This document shows, piece after piece, positions 28,358 to 36,479 of a stretch of 45,000 nt of DNA. How positions within the stretch are numbered: the stretch's first letter is position 1; each line of letters opens with the position of its first letter. The position numbers and the translations under genes were made by a program. Source of the stretch: Rhodospirillaceae bacterium (GTDB taxonomy: Bacteria; Pseudomonadota; Alphaproteobacteria; Bin65). Under the pieces are notes generated by a model. That model saw nothing but the letters and a program-made list of their open reading frames with translations, did not search any database and had not been told where the DNA came from. Where the stretch lies: assembly GCA_009840595.1 (NCBI GenBank), contig VXNK01000165.1:1-45000 (forward strand), given 5' to 3'.

Positions 28358-29175
28358 CATCGAACCCGACCGCAGCGCCGAAAAGCGGGTCCGCCGGCGC
28401 AGTCCGCCTGCACGCCGAAGGCCCGGTCCGGTGGCTGGCCTTCGACCGGCCGGCCAAACACAATGCGCTGTCCCTCGGCATGATCGAGGCAGCGCGCGCC
28501 GCCGTGCGCGACTTTTGCGCCGACGACGAGGCGCGTGTCCTGGTGCTGGCCGGCGGCGGCGACCGCGCCTTCGTCTCCGGTGCCGACATTGCGGAATTCG
28601 AAAAGGAGCGGGACGCGGCCGGGACCGAACGGCGCTTTGCGGCGCTGGGTGCCGAAATGTTCGAGGCCGTGGCGGATTGCCCGAAGCCGACGATCGCGAT
28701 GATCCACGGCTATTGTTTCGGCGGCGGAGTCGCCCTCGCCGCGGCCTGCGACCTGCGCTACGCGTCCGACGACGCGCAGTTCTCGATCCCGGCAGCCCGG
28801 CTGGGGCTCGCCTATTCGCTGACCTTTGCGAAATGGATCGCGGACCTGGTCGGCCCGGCCGCCGCGCGGGAAATCCTCTATACCGGCCGGCGCTACGACA
28901 GTGCGGAGGCGGAACGGATCGGCCTGGTCAACCGGGTGTATCCGAAAGCGGCGCTCAGGACCGAAGTCGCGGACATTGCGGACACGATCGCCGGCAATGC
29001 GCCCTTGTCCGTGCGCGCAACCAAGGCGACAATCCGCTATCATTCGGGAGATACCGCGGACGGCGGCCGCCAGGCCTGCGAGGACGCGATCGCGGCCTGT
29101 TCCGAGAGCCGCGATTTCGCCGAAGGCCGGGCCGCTTTCGCGGAGAAACGTCGGCCCGTTTTCGAGGGCCGGTAG
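28354..29175 (+). CDS. Enoyl-CoA hydratase/isomerase family protein with atypical active site
   Basis: 273 residues of the crotonase fold. The oxyanion-hole segments are AFVSGADIAEF and HGYCFGGGVALAAACD. At the place of the first catalytic Glu of true hydratases (usually PE before the xLG turn) it reads SIPAARLGLAYS, and the second Glu is not evident, so simple hydration of enoyl-CoA is unlikely; isomerase, C-C hydrolase or other crotonase chemistry is more probable. Starts inside the amidase stop (ATGA). Confidence 0.85.
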   Translation: MTSNPTAAPKSGSAGAVRLHAEGPVRWLAFDRPAKHNALSLGMIEAARAAVRDFCADDEARVLVLAGGGDRAFVSGADIAEFEKERDAAGTERRFAALGAEMFEAVADCPKPTIAMIHGYCFGGGVALAAACDLRYASDDAQFSIPAARLGLAYSLTFAKWIADLVGPAAAREILYTGRRYDSAEAERIGLVNRVYPKAALRTEVADIADTIAGNAPLSVRATKATIRYHSGDTADGGRQACEDAIAACSESRDFAEGRAAFAEKRRPVFEGR

Positions 29176-29228
29176 CGTTACACCGGATGCCGCGAACGGG
29201 CGTCGACAGATACGGGCAGGGTGTCGGC

Positions 29229-30566
29229 ATGAACCGGGAAACCGACTTTATCGGCCTGACGGCGCGGGAGATCGCCGACGGCGTGAACGACGGCCGCTGG
29301 TCCGCCGAAGCGGCGACACGCGCCTTTCTCGACCGGTGCAGCGCGCTGGAAGACCGGCTCCGGGCGTGGGCCGCGCTCGACCCCGACCTGGCGATCGAAC
29401 AGGCGCGCGCCATCGACCGCACCATCGACAGGGGGAACCGGCACCAGCCGCTGGCCGGCGTGCCGGTCGGCGTCAAGGATATATTCGCAACCGCCGATCT
29501 GCCGACCGAATACGGCAGCCCGATTTACACGGGCAACCGGCCGCAGGTCGACGCTGCATGCGTTGCGCTGTCCCGCGCGTCGGGCGCCGTCATCCTCGGC
29601 AAGACGGCGACGACCGAATTCGCCGCCAACAACCCGACGGCGACGCGCAACCCGCACGATACCGGCCGGACGCCCGGCGGCTCCTCCAGCGGCTCCGCTG
29701 CGGCGGTTGCGGCCGGCGCCGCGTCTGTGGCGATCGGCACCCAGACCGCCGGATCGGTCATCCGGCCGGCCTCCTATTGCGGCGTCGTCGCCTACAAGCC
29801 GACCTTCGGCTACTCGCCGCGGGCCGGGTTGAAGCCGTCGGCAAATTCGCTGGACACCCTGGGCTTTTTCGCCCGCAACGTCGGCGACGTCGCCCTGTTT
29901 TCTTCGCTTTCCAGCGGCCGGAAGCCCTTTCCCAAATACGACGATCCCGACCCGGCGCCGCGTTTCGCCCTGTGCCGGACCGCCGAATGGTCCGCAATGG
30001 AAAGCGGCACGCAGGAAGCGCTCGAATCCTGCGTCGACGCGATCCGCAGCGCCGGCGCGATCGTGAGCGATATCTCCCTGCCGGAGACGTTCAACGGCCT
30101 CGCCGACGCCCACTGGACGATCATGGCCTACGAGACTACCCGCTCGCTGACCTGGGAGCGGATCAACCATCCGGACCTGCTTTCGGAGAAGCTGCAGGCG
30201 ATTTTCGAACTCGGCGAAAGCATATCGGACGAGGATTACGGCAAGGCGCGCGTCCTCGGGAGCCAGTGCCGCTCCCGGCTCGACGATATGCTGGGCAAGG
30301 CGGAAATCGACGTGCTGCTCGGCCCCGCCGCGCCCGGCGAGGCGCCGGAAGGGCTCGAAAGCACCGGCGACCCGATTCTGAACCGGGTCTGGACCTTCCT
30401 GCACGTCCCCTGCATGTCCCTGCCGTTGCTCACCGGCCCGGCCGGGATGCCGCTCGGCCTCCAGGCGATCGCCCGGTCCGGCCGGGACTGGCAGCTCATG
30501 CGCGCGGCGGCCTGGCTCGAAGACCGCCTCCCCTACACCGGCGCGCCGGACGACCCGATCGCCTGA
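29229..30566 (+). CDS. Second amidase signature family hydrolase
   Basis: 445 residues. Triad elements are Lys83 in VGVKDIF, the GGSSSGS loop (about 150-156) and Ser176 in TQTAGSVIRPAS. It differs clearly from the amidase at 26.9 kb (shorter, different loops), so this is not a recent duplication. The ATG at 29229 follows GGGCAGGG. The gap of 53 bases from the enoyl-CoA hydratase-like gene allows co-transcription. Family members close in motif include aspartyl/glutamyl-tRNA amidotransferase-like and aryl-amidase enzymes; the substrate is unknown. Confidence 0.88.
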   Translation: MNRETDFIGLTAREIADGVNDGRWSAEAATRAFLDRCSALEDRLRAWAALDPDLAIEQARAIDRTIDRGNRHQPLAGVPVGVKDIFATADLPTEYGSPIYTGNRPQVDAACVALSRASGAVILGKTATTEFAANNPTATRNPHDTGRTPGGSSSGSAAAVAAGAASVAIGTQTAGSVIRPASYCGVVAYKPTFGYSPRAGLKPSANSLDTLGFFARNVGDVALFSSLSSGRKPFPKYDDPDPAPRFALCRTAEWSAMESGTQEALESCVDAIRSAGAIVSDISLPETFNGLADAHWTIMAYETTRSLTWERINHPDLLSEKLQAIFELGESISDEDYGKARVLGSQCRSRLDDMLGKAEIDVLLGPAAPGEAPEGLESTGDPILNRVWTFLHVPCMSLPLLTGPAGMPLGLQAIARSGRDWQLMRAAAWLEDRLPYTGAPDDPIA

Positions 30567-30602
30567 GCGCACTCGCCCGGCGGCCGGCGGCCGGACTCCG
30601 CG

Positions 30603-30644
30603 GCGCCTTTTCCGCCGCGCCTTTTCCGCTCCGCCTTTTCCGCT
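30603..30644 (+). repeat. Three tandem 14-bp repeats
   Basis: GCGCCTTTTCCGCC, GCGCCTTTTCCGCT and CCGCCTTTTCCGCT follow one another in the 125-base gap before the Rieske gene. They may be a slippage product or repeated binding sites. Confidence 0.55.
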
Positions 30645-30691
30645 CGGACGCGCCGGTGTACCCTGCGCGCGGCAGAACGAAAGGGGCCGCC

Positions 30692-32044
30692 ATGTGGACG
30701 ACCGAACGGATCGCGGACCTTGTGCAGTCCGGCCGGGTGCACCGGGACGCCTACACCGATCCGGGCATCTTCGACTTGGAGATGGAGCGGATCTTCGGCC
30801 GGGCCTGGCTGCTGCTCGGCCATGACAGCCAGGTTCCGCGCGCCGGCGATTTCGTGACGACGCAGATGGGCCGGCAGCCGGTCCTCATGGTGCGCCAGCG
30901 CGACGGCGGCGTGGCGGTGCTGTTCAACCGCTGCGCCCATCGCGGTTCGACCGTGTGCAGCGCCGCCAAGGGCACGGTCACGCAGTTCGTCTGCCCGTAT
31001 CACGGCTGGACCTACGGGCTGGACGGCGCGCTGCTCGCCGTGCCGTCGCCGGAGGGCTACGCCGAGGAGCGCAGCCCGCAGCGCCGCCTGGGCCTCGCCG
31101 AGGTGCCGCGTGCGGAGGTCTATCGCGGCTTCGTCTTCGCCAGCCTGGCCGCGGACGGCCCGTCTCTGCGCGATTTTCTCGGCCCGCTGATCTCCTCCTT
31201 CGACGACCTGGTCGACCGGGCGCCGGAGGGCGAAGTGGAGGTTGCCGGCGGCGTCTCGCGCCACGCCTATGACGGCAACTGGAAATTCGTGCTGGAGAAC
31301 CATCTGGACACGATCCATCCGCGCTACGTCCACGCCTCCTCGATCGCCGCCGCCAACGAGCAGGACGACCGCAGCCCGACCGACGGGGCCGGCGAGGTCG
31401 GCGTGCGCCAGATGCGCCAGAACGGCGCGCCCAACGAACTGTGGGAAGGCATCGGCCTGTGGGTCGCCGGCGGCGGCCACGGCTACATGGCCGACTATCA
31501 CGACGACGAGAAGCTGGTCGCGGCCTCGGACGACCCGGTCCATGTCGAATACCAGAAGCGGATGGAGGCGGCCTACGGGCCGGAACGCGCGCGCGAGATC
31601 CTGGCGGTGACGCGCTGGAACTCCATCGTCTTCCCGAACGTCTCGTTCATGAGCCAGTTCGGCCAGCTGCGCATCGTCCGGCCGCTCGCCGCCGGCCGCA
31701 CGGTGCTCGATACCTACGTCTTCCGCCTCAAGGGCGCGCCGGAAGCGATGTTCCGCCGGGCGGTCGCCTTCGCCAACGTGGTCAACGGCACCGGCTCGCC
31801 GGTCCTGACCGACGACCTGGAGGTCTACGAACGGCTCCAGACCGGCCTCGGTGCCGACGGCAACGAATGGGTCGACACCGGCCGCGGCTTCGGCCGCGAC
31901 GTGCGCGACGGCGATAACGGCCTCGACCGCGGCGGCACCGGGACCAGCGAAATCGCCGTGCGCAACCAGTTCCGCGCCTGGGCCGAATATATGACCGGGG
32001 CCGGCGCCGCCGATGCCGCGGACATGGCCGTGGCGGCGGAATGA
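30692..32044 (+). CDS. Rieske-type ring-hydroxylating dioxygenase, alpha subunit
   Basis: 450 residues. The Rieske [2Fe-2S] centre is CAHRG, then CPYHGW 17 residues on. The mononuclear iron site is in NWKFVLENHLDTIHPRYVH: the bridging Asp and two His (HxxxxH) are intact. The enzyme activates O2 to dihydroxylate or demethylate an aromatic or related compound. The beta-subunit gene overlaps the stop by four bases. No reductase or Rieske ferredoxin gene follows, so electrons must come from elsewhere, perhaps the ferredoxin at 25.4 kb. The ATG at 30692 has AAAGGGG ahead. Confidence 0.93.
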   Translation: MWTTERIADLVQSGRVHRDAYTDPGIFDLEMERIFGRAWLLLGHDSQVPRAGDFVTTQMGRQPVLMVRQRDGGVAVLFNRCAHRGSTVCSAAKGTVTQFVCPYHGWTYGLDGALLAVPSPEGYAEERSPQRRLGLAEVPRAEVYRGFVFASLAADGPSLRDFLGPLISSFDDLVDRAPEGEVEVAGGVSRHAYDGNWKFVLENHLDTIHPRYVHASSIAAANEQDDRSPTDGAGEVGVRQMRQNGAPNELWEGIGLWVAGGGHGYMADYHDDEKLVAASDDPVHVEYQKRMEAAYGPERAREILAVTRWNSIVFPNVSFMSQFGQLRIVRPLAAGRTVLDTYVFRLKGAPEAMFRRAVAFANVVNGTGSPVLTDDLEVYERLQTGLGADGNEWVDTGRGFGRDVRDGDNGLDRGGTGTSEIAVRNQFRAWAEYMTGAGAADAADMAVAAE

Positions 32045-32553
32045 CCGGCAGTTCCGCGCCTGCCGCGGCTCTCGACCCCGCTTCCGACAGGGCGGCGGTC
32101 GAAGCCTTCCTGATCCACGAGGCCGACCTGATCGACCGGCGCGACTTCGAGGCGTGGCTGGCGCTCTACACCGACGACTGCCGCTACTGGGTGCCGCTGG
32201 AGGAAGACCAGGCCGATCCGCAGCACACGGTCTCGCTGATCTACGACGACCGCAAGCTGCTCGAAACCCGGGTGCGCCGGCTCGGCCATCCGCGCATCCA
32301 CGCCCAGGCGCCGCCCTCGCGCACCGTCCACATCATCGCCAACGTCGCGGTCGCGCGGGAACCGGAAGACGGGCTGATCGTCGTGCATTCCAACCAGACG
32401 GTCGCCGAATACCGGCAGAACCGCACCCGCCTGTTCGCCGGCCGCTGCACCCACCGGCTCGTCCCGGAAAACGGCGGCTACCGCATCGCCTTCAAGCGCA
32501 TCGACCTGATCGATTCCGAGGGCGAGAACCGTGGCATCCCGATCGTTCTGTAG
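32041..32553 (+). CDS. Ring-hydroxylating dioxygenase, beta subunit
   Basis: 170 residues of the cone-shaped SnoaL/NTF2-like fold. HEADLIDRRDFEAWLALYTDDCRYWVP (split here: HEADLIDRRDFEAW, then LYTDDCRYWVP) and HTVSLIYDDRKLLETRV are standard beta-subunit landmarks. It has no metal and builds the alpha3beta3 hexamer. The start overlaps the alpha stop (ATGA), which fixes stoichiometric expression. Confidence 0.92.
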   Translation: MTGSSAPAAALDPASDRAAVEAFLIHEADLIDRRDFEAWLALYTDDCRYWVPLEEDQADPQHTVSLIYDDRKLLETRVRRLGHPRIHAQAPPSRTVHIIANVAVAREPEDGLIVVHSNQTVAEYRQNRTRLFAGRCTHRLVPENGGYRIAFKRIDLIDSEGENRGIPIVL

Positions 32554-32574
32554 GGCTGTAGGGCGGGGCGGCCG

Positions 32575-33378
32575 ATGAAGGTGCGCGTCAACGGCTGCAA
32601 TTTCAATTGCCGGATCGAGGGCGACGGCCCCGGCATCGTGTTCATCCACGGCGAAATCCACGGCCTCGACTATTGGGCGCCGCAGATCGAGGCCTTCTCC
32701 GACCGTTACACCTGCCTGGCCTACGACCGGCGCGGCCATGCCGGCACCGGCATGACGGACTACGGCTTCTCGGTCGAGAACCAGACCGTCGACCTGCTCG
32801 GCCTCATCGATCATTTCGGGCTGGAAAGGCCGCTCCTGGTCGCGCTCGCCTTCGGCACGACCATCGCCGCCAACCTCGCCGTCAACCATCCGGACCGCGT
32901 CTCCGGCCTCGCCCTGATCGCCTGGGGCGAACTGTACGAGGCCCGGTCCTACCTGGAACGCTGGCAGGTCGCGGGCCGGGCCGCCGCCGACGCCCTCGAA
33001 GCCGGCGGCCGGGACGGGCTGGTCGCCTTCCTGCGCGAACACGGCGGCACCCGGTATTTCAAGGTGATTCCGCCGGAGGGCCACCCGTTCCGCGAGCCGG
33101 TCATCCAGCTTCTCGCCAACCATCCGGTCGCGGAATACCGCACCGGGATGCTCGAAATGGCGGCCTCGGTTCCGGACGTCATTCCGCGGCTCGAAGCGCT
33201 GGACATTCCGGTCATGGGGATCAACGGCACCGCCGACCCCTTCATCGAGGATCCGGCGCGTCTCGCCGGCGTGCGCAATTTCCGCCAGGTCGAACCGGTC
33301 GAAGGCGCCGGCCGGTTCCTGCACTGGGAATATCCCGAAATTTTCAACGACCGGCTCGCAACCTTCTTCGGGCTTTAG
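32575..33378 (+). CDS. Alpha/beta-hydrolase fold protein lacking the catalytic serine
   Basis: 267 residues. GIVFIHGEIHGLDYW is the HG oxyanion motif of strand 3 and CLAYDRRGHAGTG follows as usual. The nucleophile elbow, normally GxSxG, reads ALAFG in LVALAFGTTIAAN, so the Ser is Ala. The acid (GTADPF) and His (FLHWEYPEIF) remain. It may therefore be a binding protein, a lyase or cofactor-free oxygenase-like variant rather than an esterase. It is 21 bases after the Rieske beta gene, in the place where ring-cleavage pathways put a C-C hydrolase. Confidence 0.82.
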   Translation: MKVRVNGCNFNCRIEGDGPGIVFIHGEIHGLDYWAPQIEAFSDRYTCLAYDRRGHAGTGMTDYGFSVENQTVDLLGLIDHFGLERPLLVALAFGTTIAANLAVNHPDRVSGLALIAWGELYEARSYLERWQVAGRAAADALEAGGRDGLVAFLREHGGTRYFKVIPPEGHPFREPVIQLLANHPVAEYRTGMLEMAASVPDVIPRLEALDIPVMGINGTADPFIEDPARLAGVRNFRQVEPVEGAGRFLHWEYPEIFNDRLATFFGL

Positions 33379-33682
33379 AGCCTGTCCGGCCTCGACGGAG
33401 CCGCCCGGGCAGCGGCGTGCGGCTGAAACCTGCCGAAGGGGCAGACCCTCGGCTTGCCGGACCGGGCGTTTCATAAGACAAATTTCCTGTTTTTGAGCGG
33501 CTGCTCATTTCTCCCTTTTCGGTTTTCCCGGAAATGCGCCGTTTTCCGGCCGCCGGCTTCTTTAGACAGATCGGTCTGTATATAGTGTTTTTGTCACCGC
33601 GCCGGCCGGCTGTCGAGCCCACCCCGGGGCATCCCGGCCGTCCTGCAGGCCAGGCCCGGCGGCGCAGGGCAGCCGTTTCCGG
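33379..33682. other. Convergent intergenic region without a gene
   Basis: The hydrolase (plus) and TauD-like gene (minus) end facing each other across 304 bases. No open frame of coding character was found on either strand. It holds a TetR-like palindrome (33566-33579) and an AT-richer stretch around 33475-33595; no intrinsic terminator with a T-run is evident. Confidence 0.5.
33566..33579. promoter_or_regulatory. TetR-type palindrome in a convergent intergenic region
   Basis: ACAGATC and GGTCTGT form a 14-base palindrome with one mismatched pair, followed by TATATAG. The form is common for TetR-family operators at promoters, yet no gene starts here. Confidence 0.45.
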
Positions 33683-34738
33683 CTAACCCCCGTAGACCAG
33701 CCGGATCTGCTGCCGGGTCCGTTCGAGGTTGACGCCCGAGGCCCATTGCGCCGAGTAGGGCGTGGCCGGGCGGAAACCCGGGATGCGGAGCCACAGGCGC
33801 CACAGAACGCGCTTGCGTTCGGGCTCCGGCCAGTCCTCGAAGGCGGTCCGCGTGTGCAGCGCGGTGTAATTGTTGAGGAACTGGATGTCGCCGCGCTCGA
33901 ACTGCATCGCGGCATGGTGCTCTTCGGCCAGGTCCGACATGACGTCGATGGCCTCCTGCTGCCGGGCCGTCATGTCCGGCGCGTCCGGCAGGGCATGGCC
34001 CTTGATCATGTGTTGCGGCCCGAAGGCGATGCACAACCGCCCATCGAGGGCGTTGAACACCGGGCTCTCGTAGTACGGCCGCTCGCCGGCCTCCATCTCG
34101 CCGTGCTTGGTCCAGCAATAGGGCCCGCTCAGCACGTCGAGCAGATCCGGGCGCCGCTGCAGCACTTCGTTATACAGCCGGAGCGAACTGACGACCTTGG
34201 ACAGACCGCCCGATTTCGGCGTGTGGACGCACAGCAGGCCGACGGCGTCGGTCTGGTCGCAGTGAAAGTCCATCGTCGCGCTGGTCTGGTAGCCGCGGTG
34301 CTTCGGATGGTCGTAGTCGCGCCCGGCGTCCAGCACATGGCCGATCATGTCGCCTTCGGGATTGTTGGACTGGGCGGTGCCCATATGCAGGCCCATCGCC
34401 CAGTAGACGACCATGGCCTCCAGCGGCGACAGGTCGTCCATCGGCAGGCCGCGGTAGAGCGCGATCCCCGGCCCGTCGCGCAGCAGGCCGAGCATGGCCT
34501 CGACCGTATCGGCGAAGGGGCCGAGATCGAAGTCCGACCGGTCCGCCGCGAGCAGCCGGTTCGGATCGCCGTCCAGCCGGGCGGCGGCGGCGCGGGCCAT
34601 GTCGACCAGGTGGGCCGCTTCGGCGGCGCTCGCCCCGAGGCGCCAGTCGGTTCGCGCGGTCAGGTCCGCGCCGGTCCAGTCCGCCGGGTCGACCGCTGGC
34701 CGGCCGATTGCCGCTTCCTGCCTCGAGACGACGTTCAT
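33683..34738 (-). CDS. TauD/TfdA-family 2-oxoglutarate/Fe(II) dioxygenase
   Basis: 351 residues. The facial triad is visible as FHCDQTD (HxD) and the distal His in NNYTALHTRTAF; the 2-oxoglutarate-binding Arg is in RVLWRLWLRIPG. Such enzymes hydroxylate an organic acid, sulfonate or ether while decarboxylating 2-oxoglutarate. The ATG at 34738 overlaps the stop of the NmrA-like gene (ATGA), so both are one operon. TauD itself is shorter (about 280), and this length fits the wider TfdA-like family, often of unknown substrate. Confidence 0.88.
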   Translation of the reverse strand: MNVVSRQEAAIGRPAVDPADWTGADLTARTDWRLGASAAEAAHLVDMARAAAARLDGDPNRLLAADRSDFDLGPFADTVEAMLGLLRDGPGIALYRGLPMDDLSPLEAMVVYWAMGLHMGTAQSNNPEGDMIGHVLDAGRDYDHPKHRGYQTSATMDFHCDQTDAVGLLCVHTPKSGGLSKVVSSLRLYNEVLQRRPDLLDVLSGPYCWTKHGEMEAGERPYYESPVFNALDGRLCIAFGPQHMIKGHALPDAPDMTARQQEAIDVMSDLAEEHHAAMQFERGDIQFLNNYTALHTRTAFEDWPEPERKRVLWRLWLRIPGFRPATPYSAQWASGVNLERTRQQIRLVYGG

Positions 34739-35598
34739 CCTGCCATACCCTTCAGGACCGCGCCGATTTCTTCGGTTCCGCGCCACATCTCCTCGTCGCC
34801 GGCATAGGCGACCCGGCCGTCGTTCAGGCCTTCGAAAAACTCGCCGTAGAGCCGCTTGCGGTCCGCCGACCAGCCCAGGCCGTCCCAGATTTCATCCCAT
34901 CCGGCGCGCGGCAGCGGTGCGACGGCGATCGGTCGTCCCAGGACCGCGCCGAGGGCGGCGGCGACATCGTCCGGCGATACCGCGCGCGGACCGGTCACGG
35001 CGACGATTCTGCGGCCGCGGACCGGATCGAGCAGCGCCCGGGCGGCGGCGCGGCCGATATCGCCCGTGCTGACATGCTCGACCGCCAGACCGGTCGGCGC
35101 GATGAAGCTCGGCAGCGTGCCGTTCGCCCTGGCGGGCGCCAGAACGGCGGCCCAATTCTCCATGAAATAGGCGGCGCGCAGGCCGGTATGGGCGATTCCC
35201 GCTTCAGCGAACTTCCGCTCCATGCGGTGCAGGCCGACAATCTGGCCGGTGCCGGATCCGCGATGGGCCCCGATGGAAGACAACAGCACGACATGGGGCA
35301 CGGCATTGGCCCGGACAGCCGCGATCATATTGGCCTCGATCGGGATGCGTTCGGCGAGCAGGTCGGCCGCCGTCGCCAGCGGCGGCGTCATCAGATAGGC
35401 TCCCGCCGCGCCGGCCAGCGCCGCGGTCATGGCCTCTGCATCCAGGAAATCGGCGATCGCCGCTTCGGCGCCCCTCGCCCGCCATGCGTCGGCGGCCTCC
35501 TGCCGCCGGACGACGACCCGGACCGGCTCGCCCCCGGCGAGCAGCGCTTCGGCCGCCGCGGCGCCGGTCCTTCCTGTTGCACCGGCGATCACATACAT
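34735..35598 (-). CDS. NmrA-like NAD(P)-binding protein (atypical short-chain dehydrogenase)
   Basis: 287 residues. The N-terminal MYVIAGATGRTGAAAAEALL is the Rossmann GxTGxTG motif; VVLLSSIGAHRG and GLRAAYFMENW are NmrA-family landmarks. The Tyr-Lys catalytic pair of true dehydrogenases is not evident, so it may be an NADP sensor or a quinone reductase like QorB. It leads the two-gene operon with the TauD-like dioxygenase and diverges from the dehalogenase gene across 113 bases. Confidence 0.85.
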   Translation of the reverse strand: MYVIAGATGRTGAAAAEALLAGGEPVRVVVRRQEAADAWRARGAEAAIADFLDAEAMTAALAGAAGAYLMTPPLATAADLLAERIPIEANMIAAVRANAVPHVVLLSSIGAHRGSGTGQIVGLHRMERKFAEAGIAHTGLRAAYFMENWAAVLAPARANGTLPSFIAPTGLAVEHVSTGDIGRAAARALLDPVRGRRIVAVTGPRAVSPDDVAAALGAVLGRPIAVAPLPRAGWDEIWDGLGWSADRKRLYGEFFEGLNDGRVAYAGDEEMWRGTEEIGAVLKGMAG

Positions 35599-35711
35599 CG
35601 GTTACCCCAACGGAAGCCTCGCCGGTTCTCTAACGCCTTCGCAATGGGCTTGCAACGCCGGCCGCGGCGCGGCACATGGCCGGCGCAGCCCTCCTTCGAC
35701 GAGCAGGTCCC

Positions 35712-36437
35712 ATGCGCCTTTCCGATTTCAAAGCCCTCACCTTCGATTGCTACGGCACCCTGATCGACTGGGAGTCCGGCATGGTCGCCGGCCTGAAGCC
35801 GCTGACCGACCGGGCGGACCGGGCGCTCGGCCGGGACGACATTCTCGAAGCCCATGCGTACCACGAGTCGACGGCCCAGCGGACGACGCCGGCCAAGCCC
35901 TATCCGGAGCTTCTGGCCGTCGTGTACAAGCGGCTGGCCGAGGAATGGGGCGTTCCCGCGCGCTGGGAGGACTGCCTCGCCTACGGCGCGTCGGTGAAGG
36001 ACTGGCCGGCCTTCGAGGACAGCGCCGCGTCGCTGCGCTATCTCAGGCAGCACTACAGGCTGATCGTGCTGTCCAACGTCGACAACGCCAGCTTCGCCCA
36101 CAGCAACCGCAAGTTGGAGGTCGGGTTCGACGCGGTCTACACCGCCGCCGACATCGGCTCCTACAAGCCGGCGCCGCGCAATTTCGAATATATGCTCGAA
36201 CAGCTCGCCCGGCACGGCCTCGGCAAGGCGGATATCCTGCACACCGCCGAAAGCCTGTTTCACGACCACGGGCCGGCCAACGATTTCGGCCTGGCCAACT
36301 GCTGGATCCACCGGCGGCACGACCGCGAGGGCACCGGCGCGACGGTGGCGATGGCCGACCCGCCGCGCACCGATTTCCGGTTCACCTCCCTGGCGGCGAT
36401 GGTGGCGGCGCACAAGGCGGAGCTGGCGGCCGCGTAA
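35712..36437 (+). CDS. Haloacid dehalogenase type II (HAD superfamily)
   Basis: 241 residues. HAD motif 1 is FDCYGTLIDWESG with the nucleophilic Asp; motif 2 is VLSNVDN; motif 3 is SYKPAPRNF; motif 4 lies in HTAESLFHDHGPAND. The DxYGTLxD form marks the L-2-haloacid dehalogenase subfamily, which swaps halide for hydroxyl at C2. Many relatives have other phosphatase or hydrolase roles, so the substrate is not certain. The ATG at 35712 follows GAGCAGG. Confidence 0.85.
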   Translation: MRLSDFKALTFDCYGTLIDWESGMVAGLKPLTDRADRALGRDDILEAHAYHESTAQRTTPAKPYPELLAVVYKRLAEEWGVPARWEDCLAYGASVKDWPAFEDSAASLRYLRQHYRLIVLSNVDNASFAHSNRKLEVGFDAVYTAADIGSYKPAPRNFEYMLEQLARHGLGKADILHTAESLFHDHGPANDFGLANCWIHRRHDREGTGATVAMADPPRTDFRFTSLAAMVAAHKAELAAA

Positions 36438-36479
36438 CCCGCCTGTCTAACCCGTCTGCGCAATCCCTCCGGGCAGCGG

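Noticed and set aside
26546-28360. Open frame of 604 codons on the minus strand
   Set aside because: Antisense to the amidase, whose active-site motifs are unambiguous.
26903-30566. The two amidase genes as a recent duplication
   Set aside because: Their lengths, triad loops and C-terminal halves differ throughout; only family motifs are shared.
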